Source: Sphingobacterium sp. lm-10
GTDB lineage: Bacteria; Bacteroidota; Bacteroidia; Sphingobacteriales; Sphingobacteriaceae
Direction of reading: 5' to 3'
Assembly: GCF_023554555.1 (NCBI RefSeq)
Contig: NZ_JAMJWC010000001.1
Span: forward strand, 434,001 to 498,000
Length of the DNA: 64,000 bases
The notes beneath the pieces were generated by a model that saw nothing but the letters and a program-made list of their open reading frames with translations, was not told where the DNA came from and made no database searches. A program made the position numbers and the translations under genes. Numbering within the stretch: position 1 is the first letter of the stretch; every line of letters begins with the position of its first letter. Shown here piece after piece: positions 1-9,397 of this stretch.

Positions 1-148
1 ATAAAACGCTTATTCGCTCCCTTGCCTTTGATCTCTCAGGTAACTAAATAGTTGGCGGGATTAAGATAAGCCGGAAATCACATCCATCTCTCTGATGCAG
101 AACAATTAAAACAGCTGCTGTTACAGTTAACTCTAACTTTATTTTAAT

Positions 149-1561
149 ATGAGAACAGGCTTAATGTATTTAATACTACGCTTAAGGATTGTTTTTGTTG
201 CTATCCTTCTTGTAAACACGAGCACTTATGCACAATCGCTATCTAGCAAGAATGCGCCATTCTTACATCGAGATAGCTTAGCTGTAGAAAATATTGGAAA
301 ATCTTTTTTTAAAAAAGACGCGGTAAGAATTGGTCTTACACCAACAATATTCTTCGCTGCGAGTGCTGCGACGTGGGGTAGTAGAGAGAATATAAGAGAA
401 ATTCGTAATCGGTACATTCCTACTTTTGCAAATCATTATGATGATTATATGCAGTATATGCCAGCTCTTAGTGTTTATGCCCTAAACCTTTCCGGAGTAA
501 AAGGCCGCAACAATCTTGGACGCGCTACGGTATCCTACGCTATGAGCGCTGCTATTATGGCGATTATTGTCAATTCGATAAAATATACTGCTAATGTAGA
601 AAGACCAGATGCCTCTAGTGCCAACTCCTTTCCTTCTGGGCACACATCCAATGCATTTATGAATGCAACTTTTATGCATAAGGAGTACGGCCAAATAAGT
701 CCTATGTACAGTGTTGCGGGTTATTCAATGAGTACTTTTACTGGTATTGGAAGGGGGCTTAACAACAGACATTGGATTTCGGATGTGCTGGCTGGAGCAG
801 GTATTGGCATAATTTCTACACAACTCGGATATCTCTTTGTAAACAAGTTGTACAAGAATGATGGTGACCGCCCGAACAATTTCCATTTTGAAAACAAGAA
901 CAATAACTTCTCTTATCTATCATTGAAAATGGGCTTCGCGTCCGCACGTAGAAATCTGATGGACGACCTCGATTTAGGGATTTACTCGCAGACCGGTTTT
1001 GAAGCAGGTCTGGATGGGGCGTATTATTTCAGCAAGAATGTGGGAGTGGGCGCCGATTTCTCCTTTTCGAGTTTTCCGATAAGTACAAGCAAAACAACCT
1101 TTATAGACCCAGAAATAGGCTCTGGGACATCCTCGATAATAACGCAATCTGTGGGTGTTTTGAATTTCACAATAGGACCCCATTACACCTACCAAATCTC
1201 TCCCAATTGGCTTGCACATGCCAAAGTAGGGGCGGGGGTAGCTGCTGGTGCTACCGGAAAAGTATCTTTTAAATTTGAGGATGACGATCACAACGTCTTA
1301 AACAATGAAATAGATTTACTCACTTATAAACCCTCTAGGTCTTTCAAAGTCAACGGTGGACTTAGTCTTACAAGAATGTTGAATGCGGAATTAGGAATTA
1401 CGCTCTACGCCGATTATCACCATTTGAGACCTGTTTTCACCTATACCATCTCAGACGACATCCAAGAACCCAGTCAAGAACCGTCATCAAGTTTACAATT
1501 TAGGAAAAAAAATAATATGGATTATTTTACTACTGGATTAAAGCTAACTGCATTTTTTTAG
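149..1561 (+). CDS. PAP2-family phosphatase with C-terminal outer-membrane beta-barrel domain
   Basis: A 470-residue two-part protein. An N-terminal hydrophobic segment ending in TYAQS looks like a signal peptide; the Met five residues in (position 164) is an equally good start. The PAP2 acid-phosphatase signature is complete: Lys145 with Arg152-Pro153 (KX6RP), PSGH at 162-165, and Arg202 with His208 and Asp212 (RX5HX3D). PAP2 enzymes hydrolyse phosphate esters such as lipid pyrophosphates or phosphatidic acid. From about residue 250 the sequence alternates short amphipathic strands rich in Gly, Tyr and Phe and ends in Phe-Phe, typical of an outer-membrane barrel. The substrate cannot be read from sequence. 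It stands alone, with no close partner gene. The family call is firm; the barrel is inferred from strand pattern and the terminal Phe. Confidence 0.85.
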   Translation: MRTGLMYLILRLRIVFVAILLVNTSTYAQSLSSKNAPFLHRDSLAVENIGKSFFKKDAVRIGLTPTIFFAASAATWGSRENIREIRNRYIPTFANHYDDYMQYMPALSVYALNLSGVKGRNNLGRATVSYAMSAAIMAIIVNSIKYTANVERPDASSANSFPSGHTSNAFMNATFMHKEYGQISPMYSVAGYSMSTFTGIGRGLNNRHWISDVLAGAGIGIISTQLGYLFVNKLYKNDGDRPNNFHFENKNNNFSYLSLKMGFASARRNLMDDLDLGIYSQTGFEAGLDGAYYFSKNVGVGADFSFSSFPISTSKTTFIDPEIGSGTSSIITQSVGVLNFTIGPHYTYQISPNWLAHAKVGAGVAAGATGKVSFKFEDDDHNVLNNEIDLLTYKPSRSFKVNGGLSLTRMLNAELGITLYADYHHLRPVFTYTISDDIQEPSQEPSSSLQFRKKNNMDYFTTGLKLTAFF

Positions 1562-1975
1562 GTTTCAGCGATATATTTTATGCCTGAAAAAGTGATACTT
1601 CGAATACAAGTAAGTCGTAATATAAAGAAGTATTTTTCGAACAAACCCTACCGGCCATCTCGGCACCAATAACTAATTATCCATTCCAATACCCCCTCCA
1701 TTCTAATTTGTCTTATTGTCCTATGATTACGGCTTTTTGTGGGAACGTTAAAAGCTCAAGTGCAATACTTTTGTGCAGTAAATATATATGGGTGTTACAG
1801 AGAGTTAAATCCTCGGCTAATATTAGTAAATAAATAAGACAATAGTGATTAAGCCATGAAAAACGGAGTGTAGTTATATCACGATGTCTAATGCCTAAGC
1901 GCAGAGAGCAGTATCATAAGGTAATATAACAAGCTAAAAGAAAAAATTACTCTACCCGAATTTAGTATTATTTGA
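1562..1975. other. intergenic region, no gene seen
   Basis: This 414-bp AT-rich stretch lies between the PAP2 gene and the LytS gene. The only open frame beginning with ATG that I followed (from 1579) is about 30 codons and looks like chance. TACTTTTG at 1766-1773 matches the Bacteroidetes -7 consensus TAnnTTTG and could drive the LytS/LytTR pair, but no TTG lies at the expected distance upstream, so it is only weakly supported. Confidence 0.5.
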
Positions 1976-2998
1976 GTGAATGTTATGAAATTAAGTTTAC
2001 GTAAAAACTGGAGCCTAGAATTACTCATTTTCTGTTCTATGCTTATTATAACAATGCTTCAGGAGTGGATTTATATAAATTCGATAGAAGACTTTTTCAA
2101 GGGATTTGTTTTTTTCTTAATTCTCTATTTACAAGCACAGGTTCACAGATTTGTGGTATTTAGGTATTATCTTCTTAAAAAGTACTTCATCTACATTGTC
2201 TATTCTTTAGTATTAATCCTAGTTGGGGCCATCATACTTCTAGTCGCTGATATGAAGTGGATAGATCCTGATTTTTATGATTCTGGAGAGTTAGCTATTG
2301 GGTTTTTGTATAATCTCTTTATTTGTATCATCAGTACTGCGACAGTAATGGCTATTTCTTTGATGAAGGGCTATGCTAATGAGGTACAACGTGCGCAATT
2401 AAATCAGATTTTATTCAATGAGATGAATCTAAAGTTTTTACATGCTCAACTAAATCCTCATTTCTTTTTCAATATGCTACATAATCTGTATGGGGTGAGT
2501 CTAACTGAGCCTAAACGAACACCTGAACTTATTATTAAAGTTTCCGAATTAATGCGTTATCAAATAGAAAATGGCAACACGTCAAAGGTTTCATTATCCA
2601 ATGAGATAAACTTCATTCGCAATTATGTTGATTTAGAAAGAGAAAGAATTGGTAAAAGGTGTAATATCATATTTAGGTGCTCTCATTCTACAAATGAAAT
2701 TGAATATTTAAAAATATCCCCACTGTTGCTAATTATCCTTGTCGAAAACAGTTTCAAACACAGTTGTAATCAAACTTTTTGGTTTGTTCACATTTCCATC
2801 GAATTAAAAGGCAATGTATTACGTATGATTATAATTAACTCAATCGGGGATGAAGATTTTAAGGAACAATCTACACACCTGGGTCTCGATAATCTTAAAC
2901 AACGCTTATCCTATGTTTATAATGATGATTTCATCTTGGAGAGCCACAAATTAGCATCTCATTACAAAACTATCCTGGTCTTAAATCTTGATAACTAA
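1976..2998 (+). CDS. LytS-type sensor histidine kinase (His_kinase family)
   Basis: A membrane sensor kinase of 340 residues. About four hydrophobic segments fill residues 10-130. They are followed by the His_kinase signature around the phospho-accepting His in QLNPHFFFNMLHNL, then the ATP-binding N box (LLLIILVENSFKHS) and a short G-box region (LGLDNLKQRL). The frame opens with GTG at 1976; the ATG at 1985 three codons later is the likelier initiator. The kinase would phosphorylate the response regulator whose gene begins one base after this stop codon, so the two form a cognate pair. The signal sensed is unknown: the sensor part is only membrane helices with no recognisable ligand domain. 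Confidence 0.88.
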   Translation: MNVMKLSLRKNWSLELLIFCSMLIITMLQEWIYINSIEDFFKGFVFFLILYLQAQVHRFVVFRYYLLKKYFIYIVYSLVLILVGAIILLVADMKWIDPDFYDSGELAIGFLYNLFICIISTATVMAISLMKGYANEVQRAQLNQILFNEMNLKFLHAQLNPHFFFNMLHNLYGVSLTEPKRTPELIIKVSELMRYQIENGNTSKVSLSNEINFIRNYVDLERERIGKRCNIIFRCSHSTNEIEYLKISPLLLIILVENSFKHSCNQTFWFVHISIELKGNVLRMIIINSIGDEDFKEQSTHLGLDNLKQRLSYVYNDDFILESHKLASHYKTILVLNLDN

Positions 2999-2999
2999 T

Positions 3000-3704
3000 A
3001 TGAACATACTGAAGTGTATTATCGTAGATGATGAAGAAGGAGGGCATCGTGTGTTAGAACACTTTATAGGCCAGGTAAGATATCTCAATCTCAGTATTTC
3101 GATCTTCAATACTGTTGAAGCCATGGAATATATATATAATAACGAGGTGGATCTTGTGTTTCTAGATATCAACATGCCTGGATTAACGGGGATGGAGATG
3201 CTGGAGACTATGTCAAATAGACCATTCGTAATTCTTACTACCGCTTATGAAGAGTACGCTTTAGAAGCGTATAAGTATGATGTTATCGACTATTTGTTAA
3301 AGCCTTTTGATTTTAAAAGATTTCTTTCTGCTATTGATAAGGTAGTAAATCGATTAGAAGGCAAAAGTGTTGAAAAACAGGCTAGTATAGATTTGGAAGA
3401 TATTGTGTTAAAAGTTAACAATGAAATCCTCAAAATACCTTTTAATTCAATATTGTACACGCAAAGCTGTGGTAATTACGTGAAGTTTTTTACGGCGAAC
3501 AAGATGTTTATAAGCCAGATAAGAACGCAGGAAGTCGAAGCTAAATTAAATCCAAAGCATTTTATCAGAATTCATAAGTCTTACCTGGTCGCAACTAGAG
3601 AAATTTACAAAATTACGGGGGGAGAATTATACTTAAGAGACGGAACAATTCTTCCTATTGGAAAGTTCTATAAAAAGAATGTGATTGATACGATCAAAAA
3701 CTAA
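3000..3704 (+). CDS. LytTR-family response regulator
   Basis: Partner of the preceding LytS kinase. Residues 1-120 form a receiver domain with the acidic pair at IIVDDE and the phospho-acceptor Asp in VFLDINMPG. Residues 135-234 form a LytTR DNA-binding domain, recognisable from IPFNSILYTQS, FIRIHKSYLV and LYLRDGTILPIG. The open frame extends four codons upstream to a TTG at 2988 that overlaps the kinase gene, but the ATG at 3000 gives the canonical receiver start (MNILKCIIVDDE), so I use it. The two genes are separated by a single base, so they are co-transcribed. Targets are not evident; the next gene downstream is on the opposite strand. Confidence 0.9.
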   Translation: MNILKCIIVDDEEGGHRVLEHFIGQVRYLNLSISIFNTVEAMEYIYNNEVDLVFLDINMPGLTGMEMLETMSNRPFVILTTAYEEYALEAYKYDVIDYLLKPFDFKRFLSAIDKVVNRLEGKSVEKQASIDLEDIVLKVNNEILKIPFNSILYTQSCGNYVKFFTANKMFISQIRTQEVEAKLNPKHFIRIHKSYLVATREIYKITGGELYLRDGTILPIGKFYKKNVIDTIKN

Positions 3705-3757
3705 GCAAAGGAAATCCGATGGCTGTGGTATATTTTTATTGAATTTGCTATTGAGTA

Positions 3758-4471
3758 TCAGGTTATTCTCCTATCGTTTGATGCACGTAGCCAGTAAGTA
3801 TTATTGCATCGCTTACAAACACTATTATTCGTTAAATATTCGATTGCGCCACAGTTTGTACAGGCATAGTGCCCTTCAATTTCTATTTCGTCTGTTCTAT
3901 TTTTGTACTCCCTCGGCAAGATGGGAAGACCATATTTGACCAACTTATCTTCGAAATAAAAAATACTAAGCTTTCCATTTGTTTCGAGTATCGCCGTTTT
4001 GATCTGGCCTATATGAGAAACATTAGCTTCCCTCATTTCTGCAAAAAATTCGTCTTCGCCCAGCGTATGTGCTTTTTTCGCTTCCAGACTGAACATACCA
4101 TCTTCAATAACGTAAAGAGGCTGGCCCTCAATTAAGGATTCCACTTTTGTATGACGAGCAGAAATATAGGTAATTAGTCGGTACAGTAATAAGGTAGACA
4201 CAAATGCTATCAAGGAAGGTACAATCGCCATATCTTCAACAATCATAGGGTCGCCTGCTGCAGATCCCAAGGCGATGATAATAGCTACTTCGTAAATACT
4301 TAATTGGCGAATACCCTTTTTGCCCGTTAATCTTAAGAATGTAATGATGATAGCAAACATGATCGTCGTTCTAAATACGATCTCAAATGCGTAGCTAAAG
4401 TCTAAATTGTGCAAAAAGACTTTCTCGAAAAAAGCCATCATTTCTGTCGCGTTCAATAAATGATTTTGCAT
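3758..4471 (-). CDS. YetF/DUF421-family membrane protein with C-terminal zinc ribbon
   Basis: A 237-residue protein with three N-terminal membrane segments (about 25-100), including the family motif RLTGKKGIRQLSIYE. A soluble domain typical of DUF421/YetF follows (VESLIEGQPLYVIEDG, then FFAEMREANVSHIGQIKTAI). The last 34 residues carry two cysteine pairs, CTNC at 204-207 and CKRC at 219-222, which look like a zinc ribbon added to the usual YetF core. YetF proteins are linked to spore germination and stress in Bacillus; their biochemical role is unclear, and none is proposed here. It converges with the LytTR gene (53-bp gap) and diverges from the molybdo-hydroxylase operon, leaving 235 bp for both promoters. 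Confidence 0.85.
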   Translation of the reverse strand: MQNHLLNATEMMAFFEKVFLHNLDFSYAFEIVFRTTIMFAIIITFLRLTGKKGIRQLSIYEVAIIIALGSAAGDPMIVEDMAIVPSLIAFVSTLLLYRLITYISARHTKVESLIEGQPLYVIEDGMFSLEAKKAHTLGEDEFFAEMREANVSHIGQIKTAILETNGKLSIFYFEDKLVKYGLPILPREYKNRTDEIEIEGHYACTNCGAIEYLTNNSVCKRCNNTYWLRASNDRRIT

Positions 4472-4706
4472 GTTGGTTTTTCTAAATTATAGTATAATGC
4501 GTTGTGAGAGGAATAAAATTAGGCTTTTAAGAATTTTCTTTTTTTCGCCTCATCATGGTGTTTAAAGTGTGAGCGGTAGATATTTATATTACGATAGATG
4601 ACAAATCGGGCTAATCACAACCAAGCTCGTAGCTGCTTGTTACCTAGCTTCCACAACATTATGAAGAAAAAAATGTTTTATTAATAACTAACCTTCTACG
4701 ATATAT

Positions 4707-5171
4707 ATGGAAAATGTGTTTAAAATTCTTGTCAATGGTAAGGATTGTCAGATAAAGGCAGATCCAGAAACACCGATGTTGTACATTTTACGAAATAATC
4801 TCACCCTCAACGGGCCGAAATTTGGTTGCGGATTAGTACAATGTGGCGCCTGTATGATGCTTATTGATGGGGTTGCAGTACCATCCTGTACGTATCCGCT
4901 TCAAAATGTGGGGCAATCTGAAGTCACTACGCTTGAAGGTTTGAGCCAAGAAGGCGAACAACTTCATCCAGTACAGCAATCTTTTTTTGAGGAGCAGGCA
5001 GCGCAATGTGGCTATTGTACCAATGGGCTAATCATGGCCTCTGTAGCTTTACTACGTCGCAAATCAAATCCCTCCGAAACAGAAATTAGAGCCGAACTTC
5101 AACGAAATATCTGTCGTTGCGGTATACATGCCAGAGCCATTCGTGCCGTTAAAAAGCTTGCAGATCGCTAG
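4707..5171 (+). CDS. [2Fe-2S] small subunit of a molybdo-hydroxylase (IorA-like)
   Basis: A 154-residue electron-transfer subunit of a xanthine-oxidase-family enzyme. The plant-type [2Fe-2S] cluster is bound by Cys41, Cys46, Cys49 and Cys61, the second cluster by Cys101, Cys104, Cys136 and Cys138 (QCGYC and ICRCG), all present. It has no signal peptide, so export would depend on the twin-arginine signal of the large subunit encoded 5 bp downstream. This two-gene arrangement without an FAD subunit matches isoquinoline 1-oxidoreductase-type and related aldehyde or heterocycle dehydrogenases, which pass electrons to a cytochrome rather than to NAD. The substrate is unknown. No cytochrome gene sits beside this pair, unlike the related pair at 22.7-26.1 kb. 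Confidence 0.92.
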   Translation: MENVFKILVNGKDCQIKADPETPMLYILRNNLTLNGPKFGCGLVQCGACMMLIDGVAVPSCTYPLQNVGQSEVTTLEGLSQEGEQLHPVQQSFFEEQAAQCGYCTNGLIMASVALLRRKSNPSETEIRAELQRNICRCGIHARAIRAVKKLADR

Positions 5172-5176
5172 AAACT

Positions 5177-7411
5177 ATGGAAAAAAATCAACAAAGTAGA
5201 CGTGCATTTATTCAATCTTTAGGCGTATTGGCCATTGGTTTTTCCATGTCGGGCACGGCATGTTCTAGATCCGAGAAACAGCAAGCAGATCCATCTGCAC
5301 CCGAAATACGAACAAGGGAACTGGATATGGAAGAAATTGATTCCTGGTTAGTCATTCGAGAGGATGGTCGTGTAACCATTATGACCGGAAAAATGGAGTT
5401 GGGGCAAGGAATAACGACCGCGATTGCCCAAGTTGCTGCCGAGGAATTGAATATGAATATGTCGCTTATTGATGTTCATTTGGCAGAAACAGGTTATACG
5501 CCAGACGAAGGGTACACCGCAGGAAGCAGATCCATTGAGACCAGCGCGATGTCGGTTCGCAGGGCGGCTGCATCGGCTCGCGAATACTTGCTTGAAATGG
5601 CATCTCAGGAACTATCAACTCCAAAAATAGCTTTAACGCTTGAAGATGGGAAGATTAGTGGACAAGGGAAATCTACTGCGATTTATACCTTATTAAATGG
5701 AAAATATTTCGAAACTAAGATTTCTTCGGATGCACCTTTATACGCTAATTCTGAACGAAAGATTGTAGGCCGGTCTGTCGCGCGTATGGATATCAAATCT
5801 ATGGTTACCGGCAAATCGCATTTTATACATGATCTTCGTTTCCCGGATATGGTACATGCGCGCATCGTTCGCCCTCCTGCTCAGGCTGCCAAATTAACTT
5901 CCGTAGCTACGCAGGCAATTTCGAAACTTCCTGGCTTAGCTAAGTTTATACGGATTGGTAGTCTTGTGGCCGTGATAGCAGAAGATGAATATCAGACGAT
6001 TAAACTCGCTAAAGCAGTATCGCATCATCTCACCTGGGATTATCAAAAAGCGCTACCGGCAAATAGGTCGCTTATGCAGCATATTAGATCACTACCTACG
6101 GATAGCAAAATAGATGAAAAAAGCGAGGCTTGGTCTGATAGCACCATAGCCAACTCTCCGGTGAGGCACCGAGCTGCTTATTTTAAGCCGTATATTATGC
6201 ATGCCGCTAATGGCCCTTCCTGCGGAATTGCACGTTACGAGGACGGAAAGCTTTGGGTATGGACACATAGCCAAGGCGTCTATCCATTACGGGGAGCGCT
6301 TGTGGACCTACTTGGATTAGCGGAAGAACATATACATGTTAAAGGCGTTCCCGGTTCGGGTTGCTATGGCCACAATGGTGCAGATGATGTCGCTGCCGAA
6401 GCCGCATTACTAGCGATGGAATTTCCGGGTAGGCATGTGCGTTTACAATGGATGCGCGAAGAGGAAAATGCTTGGGAGCCTTACGGTACTGCGATGGTGT
6501 TAGAGGTGGAGGCTGGTTTGGATAGCCAAGGCCGTATCAAAGGCTGGAAGTATGATTTATGGTCGGACGATCACGGCGTGAGGCCGGGTGGAGATGCAGA
6601 CAATTTGATGCCTGCTTGGTATATCGAAAAGGGACACGGAGAGGCTAAGTCCGGATTTAGAGGAGGAGCGACCCGTAATTCGGAGCCATATTACACCATA
6701 CCACAACTGCATCTGCAATCTCATATTTTTCGAGGCCCACTACGAAGATCCTCCTTACGAGGCTTAGGCGCCTATGCAAATGTGTTTGCGATCGAATCGT
6801 TTATGGATGAGCTGGCGGAGAAAGCGAACATAGATCCCATTGATTTTAGGATCCGTCATTTGAATGATGAAAGGGCTATTGCCTGTCTAAAACAACTGGC
6901 AAACCAAATTAGAAGCATCAAGAAGCAGAACCAGCAAGGCATCGGTATTGGGTTTGCTCGCTATAAAAATCAGGCAGCCTATTGCGCTGTAGCAGCACAC
7001 GTACGGGTAGATCAGCAAACCAATAAGGTCGAAGTAATAAAATTATGGGCTGTGGTAGATGCCGGAGAGGTGATCAATCCAGATGGACTGAAAAATCAGA
7101 TCGAAGGAGGGATGGTGCAGTCCATCAGCTGGGGTCTTATGGAAGAAGTCAATTTTGATGATACGCAGGTCACCAATTTAAATTGGGATTCTTACCCGAT
7201 TTTACGTTTTCAGGAAGCTCCTGCTATACATATTGACGTGATTGACCACCCCCATGAGGTGCCGCTTGGTGCAGGGGAGGCAGCGCAAGGTCCCGCTACA
7301 GCAGCCCTGGTAAACGCAGTCTATCAGGCTACAGGAATCCGTGTGCGACAGCTTCCCGTTATCAAAGCATTGAAGCATAGCGCACTTGGCCTCAAACTCG
7401 CTGAGTTATGA
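5177..7411 (+). CDS. molybdopterin-binding large subunit of a molybdo-hydroxylase (IorB-like)
   Basis: A 744-residue catalytic subunit that would hold a molybdopterin cytosine dinucleotide cofactor and hydroxylate an aldehyde or N-heterocycle. The N-terminus has a twin-arginine-like signal (SRRAFIQSL at 7-15) followed by a hydrophobic stretch and a Cys in SGTACSRS. The enzyme is therefore probably exported folded, possibly with lipid attachment, although that lipobox is weak. Family features are in order: GQGITTAIAQVAAEEL near residue 75, the Gly-rich loop near 395, RGLGAYANVFAIESF near 530, and the C-terminal catalytic-glutamate motif GAGEAAQGPATAALVNA near 700. The length suits a fused two-domain IorB. 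It starts 5 bp after the [2Fe-2S] subunit gene. Confidence 0.92.
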   Translation: MEKNQQSRRAFIQSLGVLAIGFSMSGTACSRSEKQQADPSAPEIRTRELDMEEIDSWLVIREDGRVTIMTGKMELGQGITTAIAQVAAEELNMNMSLIDVHLAETGYTPDEGYTAGSRSIETSAMSVRRAAASAREYLLEMASQELSTPKIALTLEDGKISGQGKSTAIYTLLNGKYFETKISSDAPLYANSERKIVGRSVARMDIKSMVTGKSHFIHDLRFPDMVHARIVRPPAQAAKLTSVATQAISKLPGLAKFIRIGSLVAVIAEDEYQTIKLAKAVSHHLTWDYQKALPANRSLMQHIRSLPTDSKIDEKSEAWSDSTIANSPVRHRAAYFKPYIMHAANGPSCGIARYEDGKLWVWTHSQGVYPLRGALVDLLGLAEEHIHVKGVPGSGCYGHNGADDVAAEAALLAMEFPGRHVRLQWMREEENAWEPYGTAMVLEVEAGLDSQGRIKGWKYDLWSDDHGVRPGGDADNLMPAWYIEKGHGEAKSGFRGGATRNSEPYYTIPQLHLQSHIFRGPLRRSSLRGLGAYANVFAIESFMDELAEKANIDPIDFRIRHLNDERAIACLKQLANQIRSIKKQNQQGIGIGFARYKNQAAYCAVAAHVRVDQQTNKVEVIKLWAVVDAGEVINPDGLKNQIEGGMVQSISWGLMEEVNFDDTQVTNLNWDSYPILRFQEAPAIHIDVIDHPHEVPLGAGEAAQGPATAALVNAVYQATGIRVRQLPVIKALKHSALGLKLAEL

Positions 7412-7536
7412 TGGTTAGCGCAGACTTATTTATATCACTAGATTTTATTCGTGATTATCAATATATTTTCGTGTTAACGCGTAGAAGTGTCATTTTGCTT
7501 TTATAAAGTGATAGCTTTACAGCTATTTTAAGGATC

Positions 7537-8559
7537 ATGGTACAGCGATATTATACAACCTATCAAATTCTTCTGCTCAGTTCGCTGGTGGCGCTATTTC
7601 TAATTTTTCCGGATATTGTTTGGACGCCCTACGAGATGCGCGATATGCCCGCAGATCGACGACCATTCCATATTTTATTTTCGGTATTGCGATACGTCTA
7701 TTTTACGTTATTAGTTTATCAGTTAATCAAGGTGAATCTAGAAAAATGGTCAACTACCAGTTTTTTGAAACGCCTTTTGCATAGTGCAATGGTTGTCGTA
7801 ATAGCCTATATCTTGTATGGCATTATTTCCTATTCTTTATATGGCCGCATACGTCACTTCGGAAGCCTAGTGTTGTTTCAGTTTTTTATCGTCGCCATCC
7901 TCAGTGCGTTGATAGGACATATTTATTTATTGTATCAACTGCAAAGAAGTAAAGAAAAAGAAATTGAATTATTGAAAGTCGAAAATTTGCAAAGCCAATA
8001 CGACGCGCTTACCAATCAAATAAATCCTCATTTCTTCTTTAACTCTCTTCATGGATTGACTTCGTTGATTCGAAAGCAAAATCAAGAAGCCACACTGACC
8101 TACGTGGAGAAACTATCCGATGTGTTTCGATACATACTTAGAAGTGATAAGAAAGGTCTGGTGAGTGTCGCAGAAGAGTTAGCTTTCGTACGTTCATTCG
8201 CTTATATGATGGAAGTACGTTTTGCCAATAAGATCCATTTTGAGATTGCCGTAAACCAGGATGTTTTGACCGATCAACTACCGGTGCTGTCTATTCTGCC
8301 ATTGCTGGATAATATTGTAGTACACAATACAATCGACAGCCTTCATCCGATGCACATCCGTATAGATACGGAGCAAGCAGATCGTTTACGAATCAGCAGT
8401 CCTATTTTCCCTAAAATCAGACAGCCAGAAACGACAGGTACGGGGTTGAAAAATTTGCAGAGTCGCTTCCAGCTATTGCTCAATAAAGAAGTAATCATTG
8501 AAAAGCGTATGGATACATTTACCGTGACTTTACCATTAAATAAGATTGACGTAGTATGA
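7537..8559 (+). CDS. LytS-type sensor histidine kinase
   Basis: A 340-residue membrane kinase with about four N-terminal hydrophobic segments (residues 10-135) and a short coiled linker (QRSKEKEIELLKVENLQ). The His_kinase signature with its phospho-accepting His (TNQINPHFFFNSLHGL) and an N box (SILPLLDNIVVHN) follow. The G-box region is TGTGLKNLQSRF. The N box departs from the usual ENA form, having DNIVVHN. The stop codon overlaps the start of the LytTR regulator gene (ATGA), so the pair is translationally coupled. Its position between the first molybdo-hydroxylase operon and the Moco-synthesis run suggests, but does not prove, that it controls one of them. Confidence 0.88.
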   Translation: MVQRYYTTYQILLLSSLVALFLIFPDIVWTPYEMRDMPADRRPFHILFSVLRYVYFTLLVYQLIKVNLEKWSTTSFLKRLLHSAMVVVIAYILYGIISYSLYGRIRHFGSLVLFQFFIVAILSALIGHIYLLYQLQRSKEKEIELLKVENLQSQYDALTNQINPHFFFNSLHGLTSLIRKQNQEATLTYVEKLSDVFRYILRSDKKGLVSVAEELAFVRSFAYMMEVRFANKIHFEIAVNQDVLTDQLPVLSILPLLDNIVVHNTIDSLHPMHIRIDTEQADRLRISSPIFPKIRQPETTGTGLKNLQSRFQLLLNKEVIIEKRMDTFTVTLPLNKIDVV

Positions 8560-9311
8560 AGGTCTTAATTGTAGAAGATGAAACTGCGGCTTACGATAGT
8601 TTGATCGCTATTCTGTCGGAGATAGATCCTTCCATCAGCATTGTAGGAAACACCGAAGGAGTAGCACAAACTATTCAATGGTTACAAACGCAGTCATTGC
8701 CAGATCTTATCTTTATGGATATCCATTTGTCTGACGGTCATGCTTTTATGCTATTTGAAGAGATGCTAATTGACGTGCCTATTATCTTCACTACGGCGTA
8801 TGATACGTATGCTATTGACGCCTTTAAAGTAAATAGCGTTGATTACCTTTTAAAGCCTCTGATGAACGCAGACGTGGAGAGTGCAATAAACAAGTGGAAG
8901 AGAAGAACGCAGCAAGAAATGGTGCTGTATCAAAAGTCTACAAAGGATGTAATGGAACAATTGTCTTATCCGGAGAAACTGTTGGTTCCTCAGCGTGATA
9001 AACTGATGCCTATTGCGCTCAATAGTGTAGCCTGTTTTTATACCACAGAAAAGAATACCAGCTTGCATTTAGACACAGGTATCGTGTTGCGCTACGCGAA
9101 GACATTGGAGCAAATTACCTCCTCATTAAATCCAAAGCTATTCTATCGTGCCAATAAGCAATTCATCATCGCTCGAGAAAGTGTGGTAGACGTAGTGGTT
9201 TGCACCGATAGTCGCTTGCAGGTTAACTTGAATATTGCCGTTCCAGAAATCATTTTTGTGAGTAAAAATCGGGCAGCCGATTTCAAAGAGTGGCTGATTC
9301 AAAGTAAGTAG
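8556..9311 (+). CDS. LytTR-family response regulator
   Basis: Cognate regulator of the preceding kinase, overlapping it by four bases. The receiver domain (residues 1-120) has the acidic pocket in LIVEDE and the phospho-acceptor Asp in LIFMDIHLSDG. The C-terminal half (about 145-248) is a LytTR DNA-binding domain, with matches such as LFYRANKQFIIARESV. It probably binds promoters of the neighbouring Moco or hydroxylase genes, but I could not identify a repeat that would serve as its site. The domain assignment is secure; the target is inference from position only. Confidence 0.88.
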   Translation: MKVLIVEDETAAYDSLIAILSEIDPSISIVGNTEGVAQTIQWLQTQSLPDLIFMDIHLSDGHAFMLFEEMLIDVPIIFTTAYDTYAIDAFKVNSVDYLLKPLMNADVESAINKWKRRTQQEMVLYQKSTKDVMEQLSYPEKLLVPQRDKLMPIALNSVACFYTTEKNTSLHLDTGIVLRYAKTLEQITSSLNPKLFYRANKQFIIARESVVDVVVCTDSRLQVNLNIAVPEIIFVSKNRAADFKEWLIQSK

Positions 9312-9397
9312 CGGCTTTGTATTCGTCTTGAGTGGTAAATATTTCGCTTTAGTACCTGTTGTTAAATGTTTGGGGCAATTATTGATAAGTTTGAATT

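Noticed and set aside
1579-1671. A frame of about 30 codons after the PAP2 gene
   Set aside because: Too short, no recognisable features, and a plausible chance frame.
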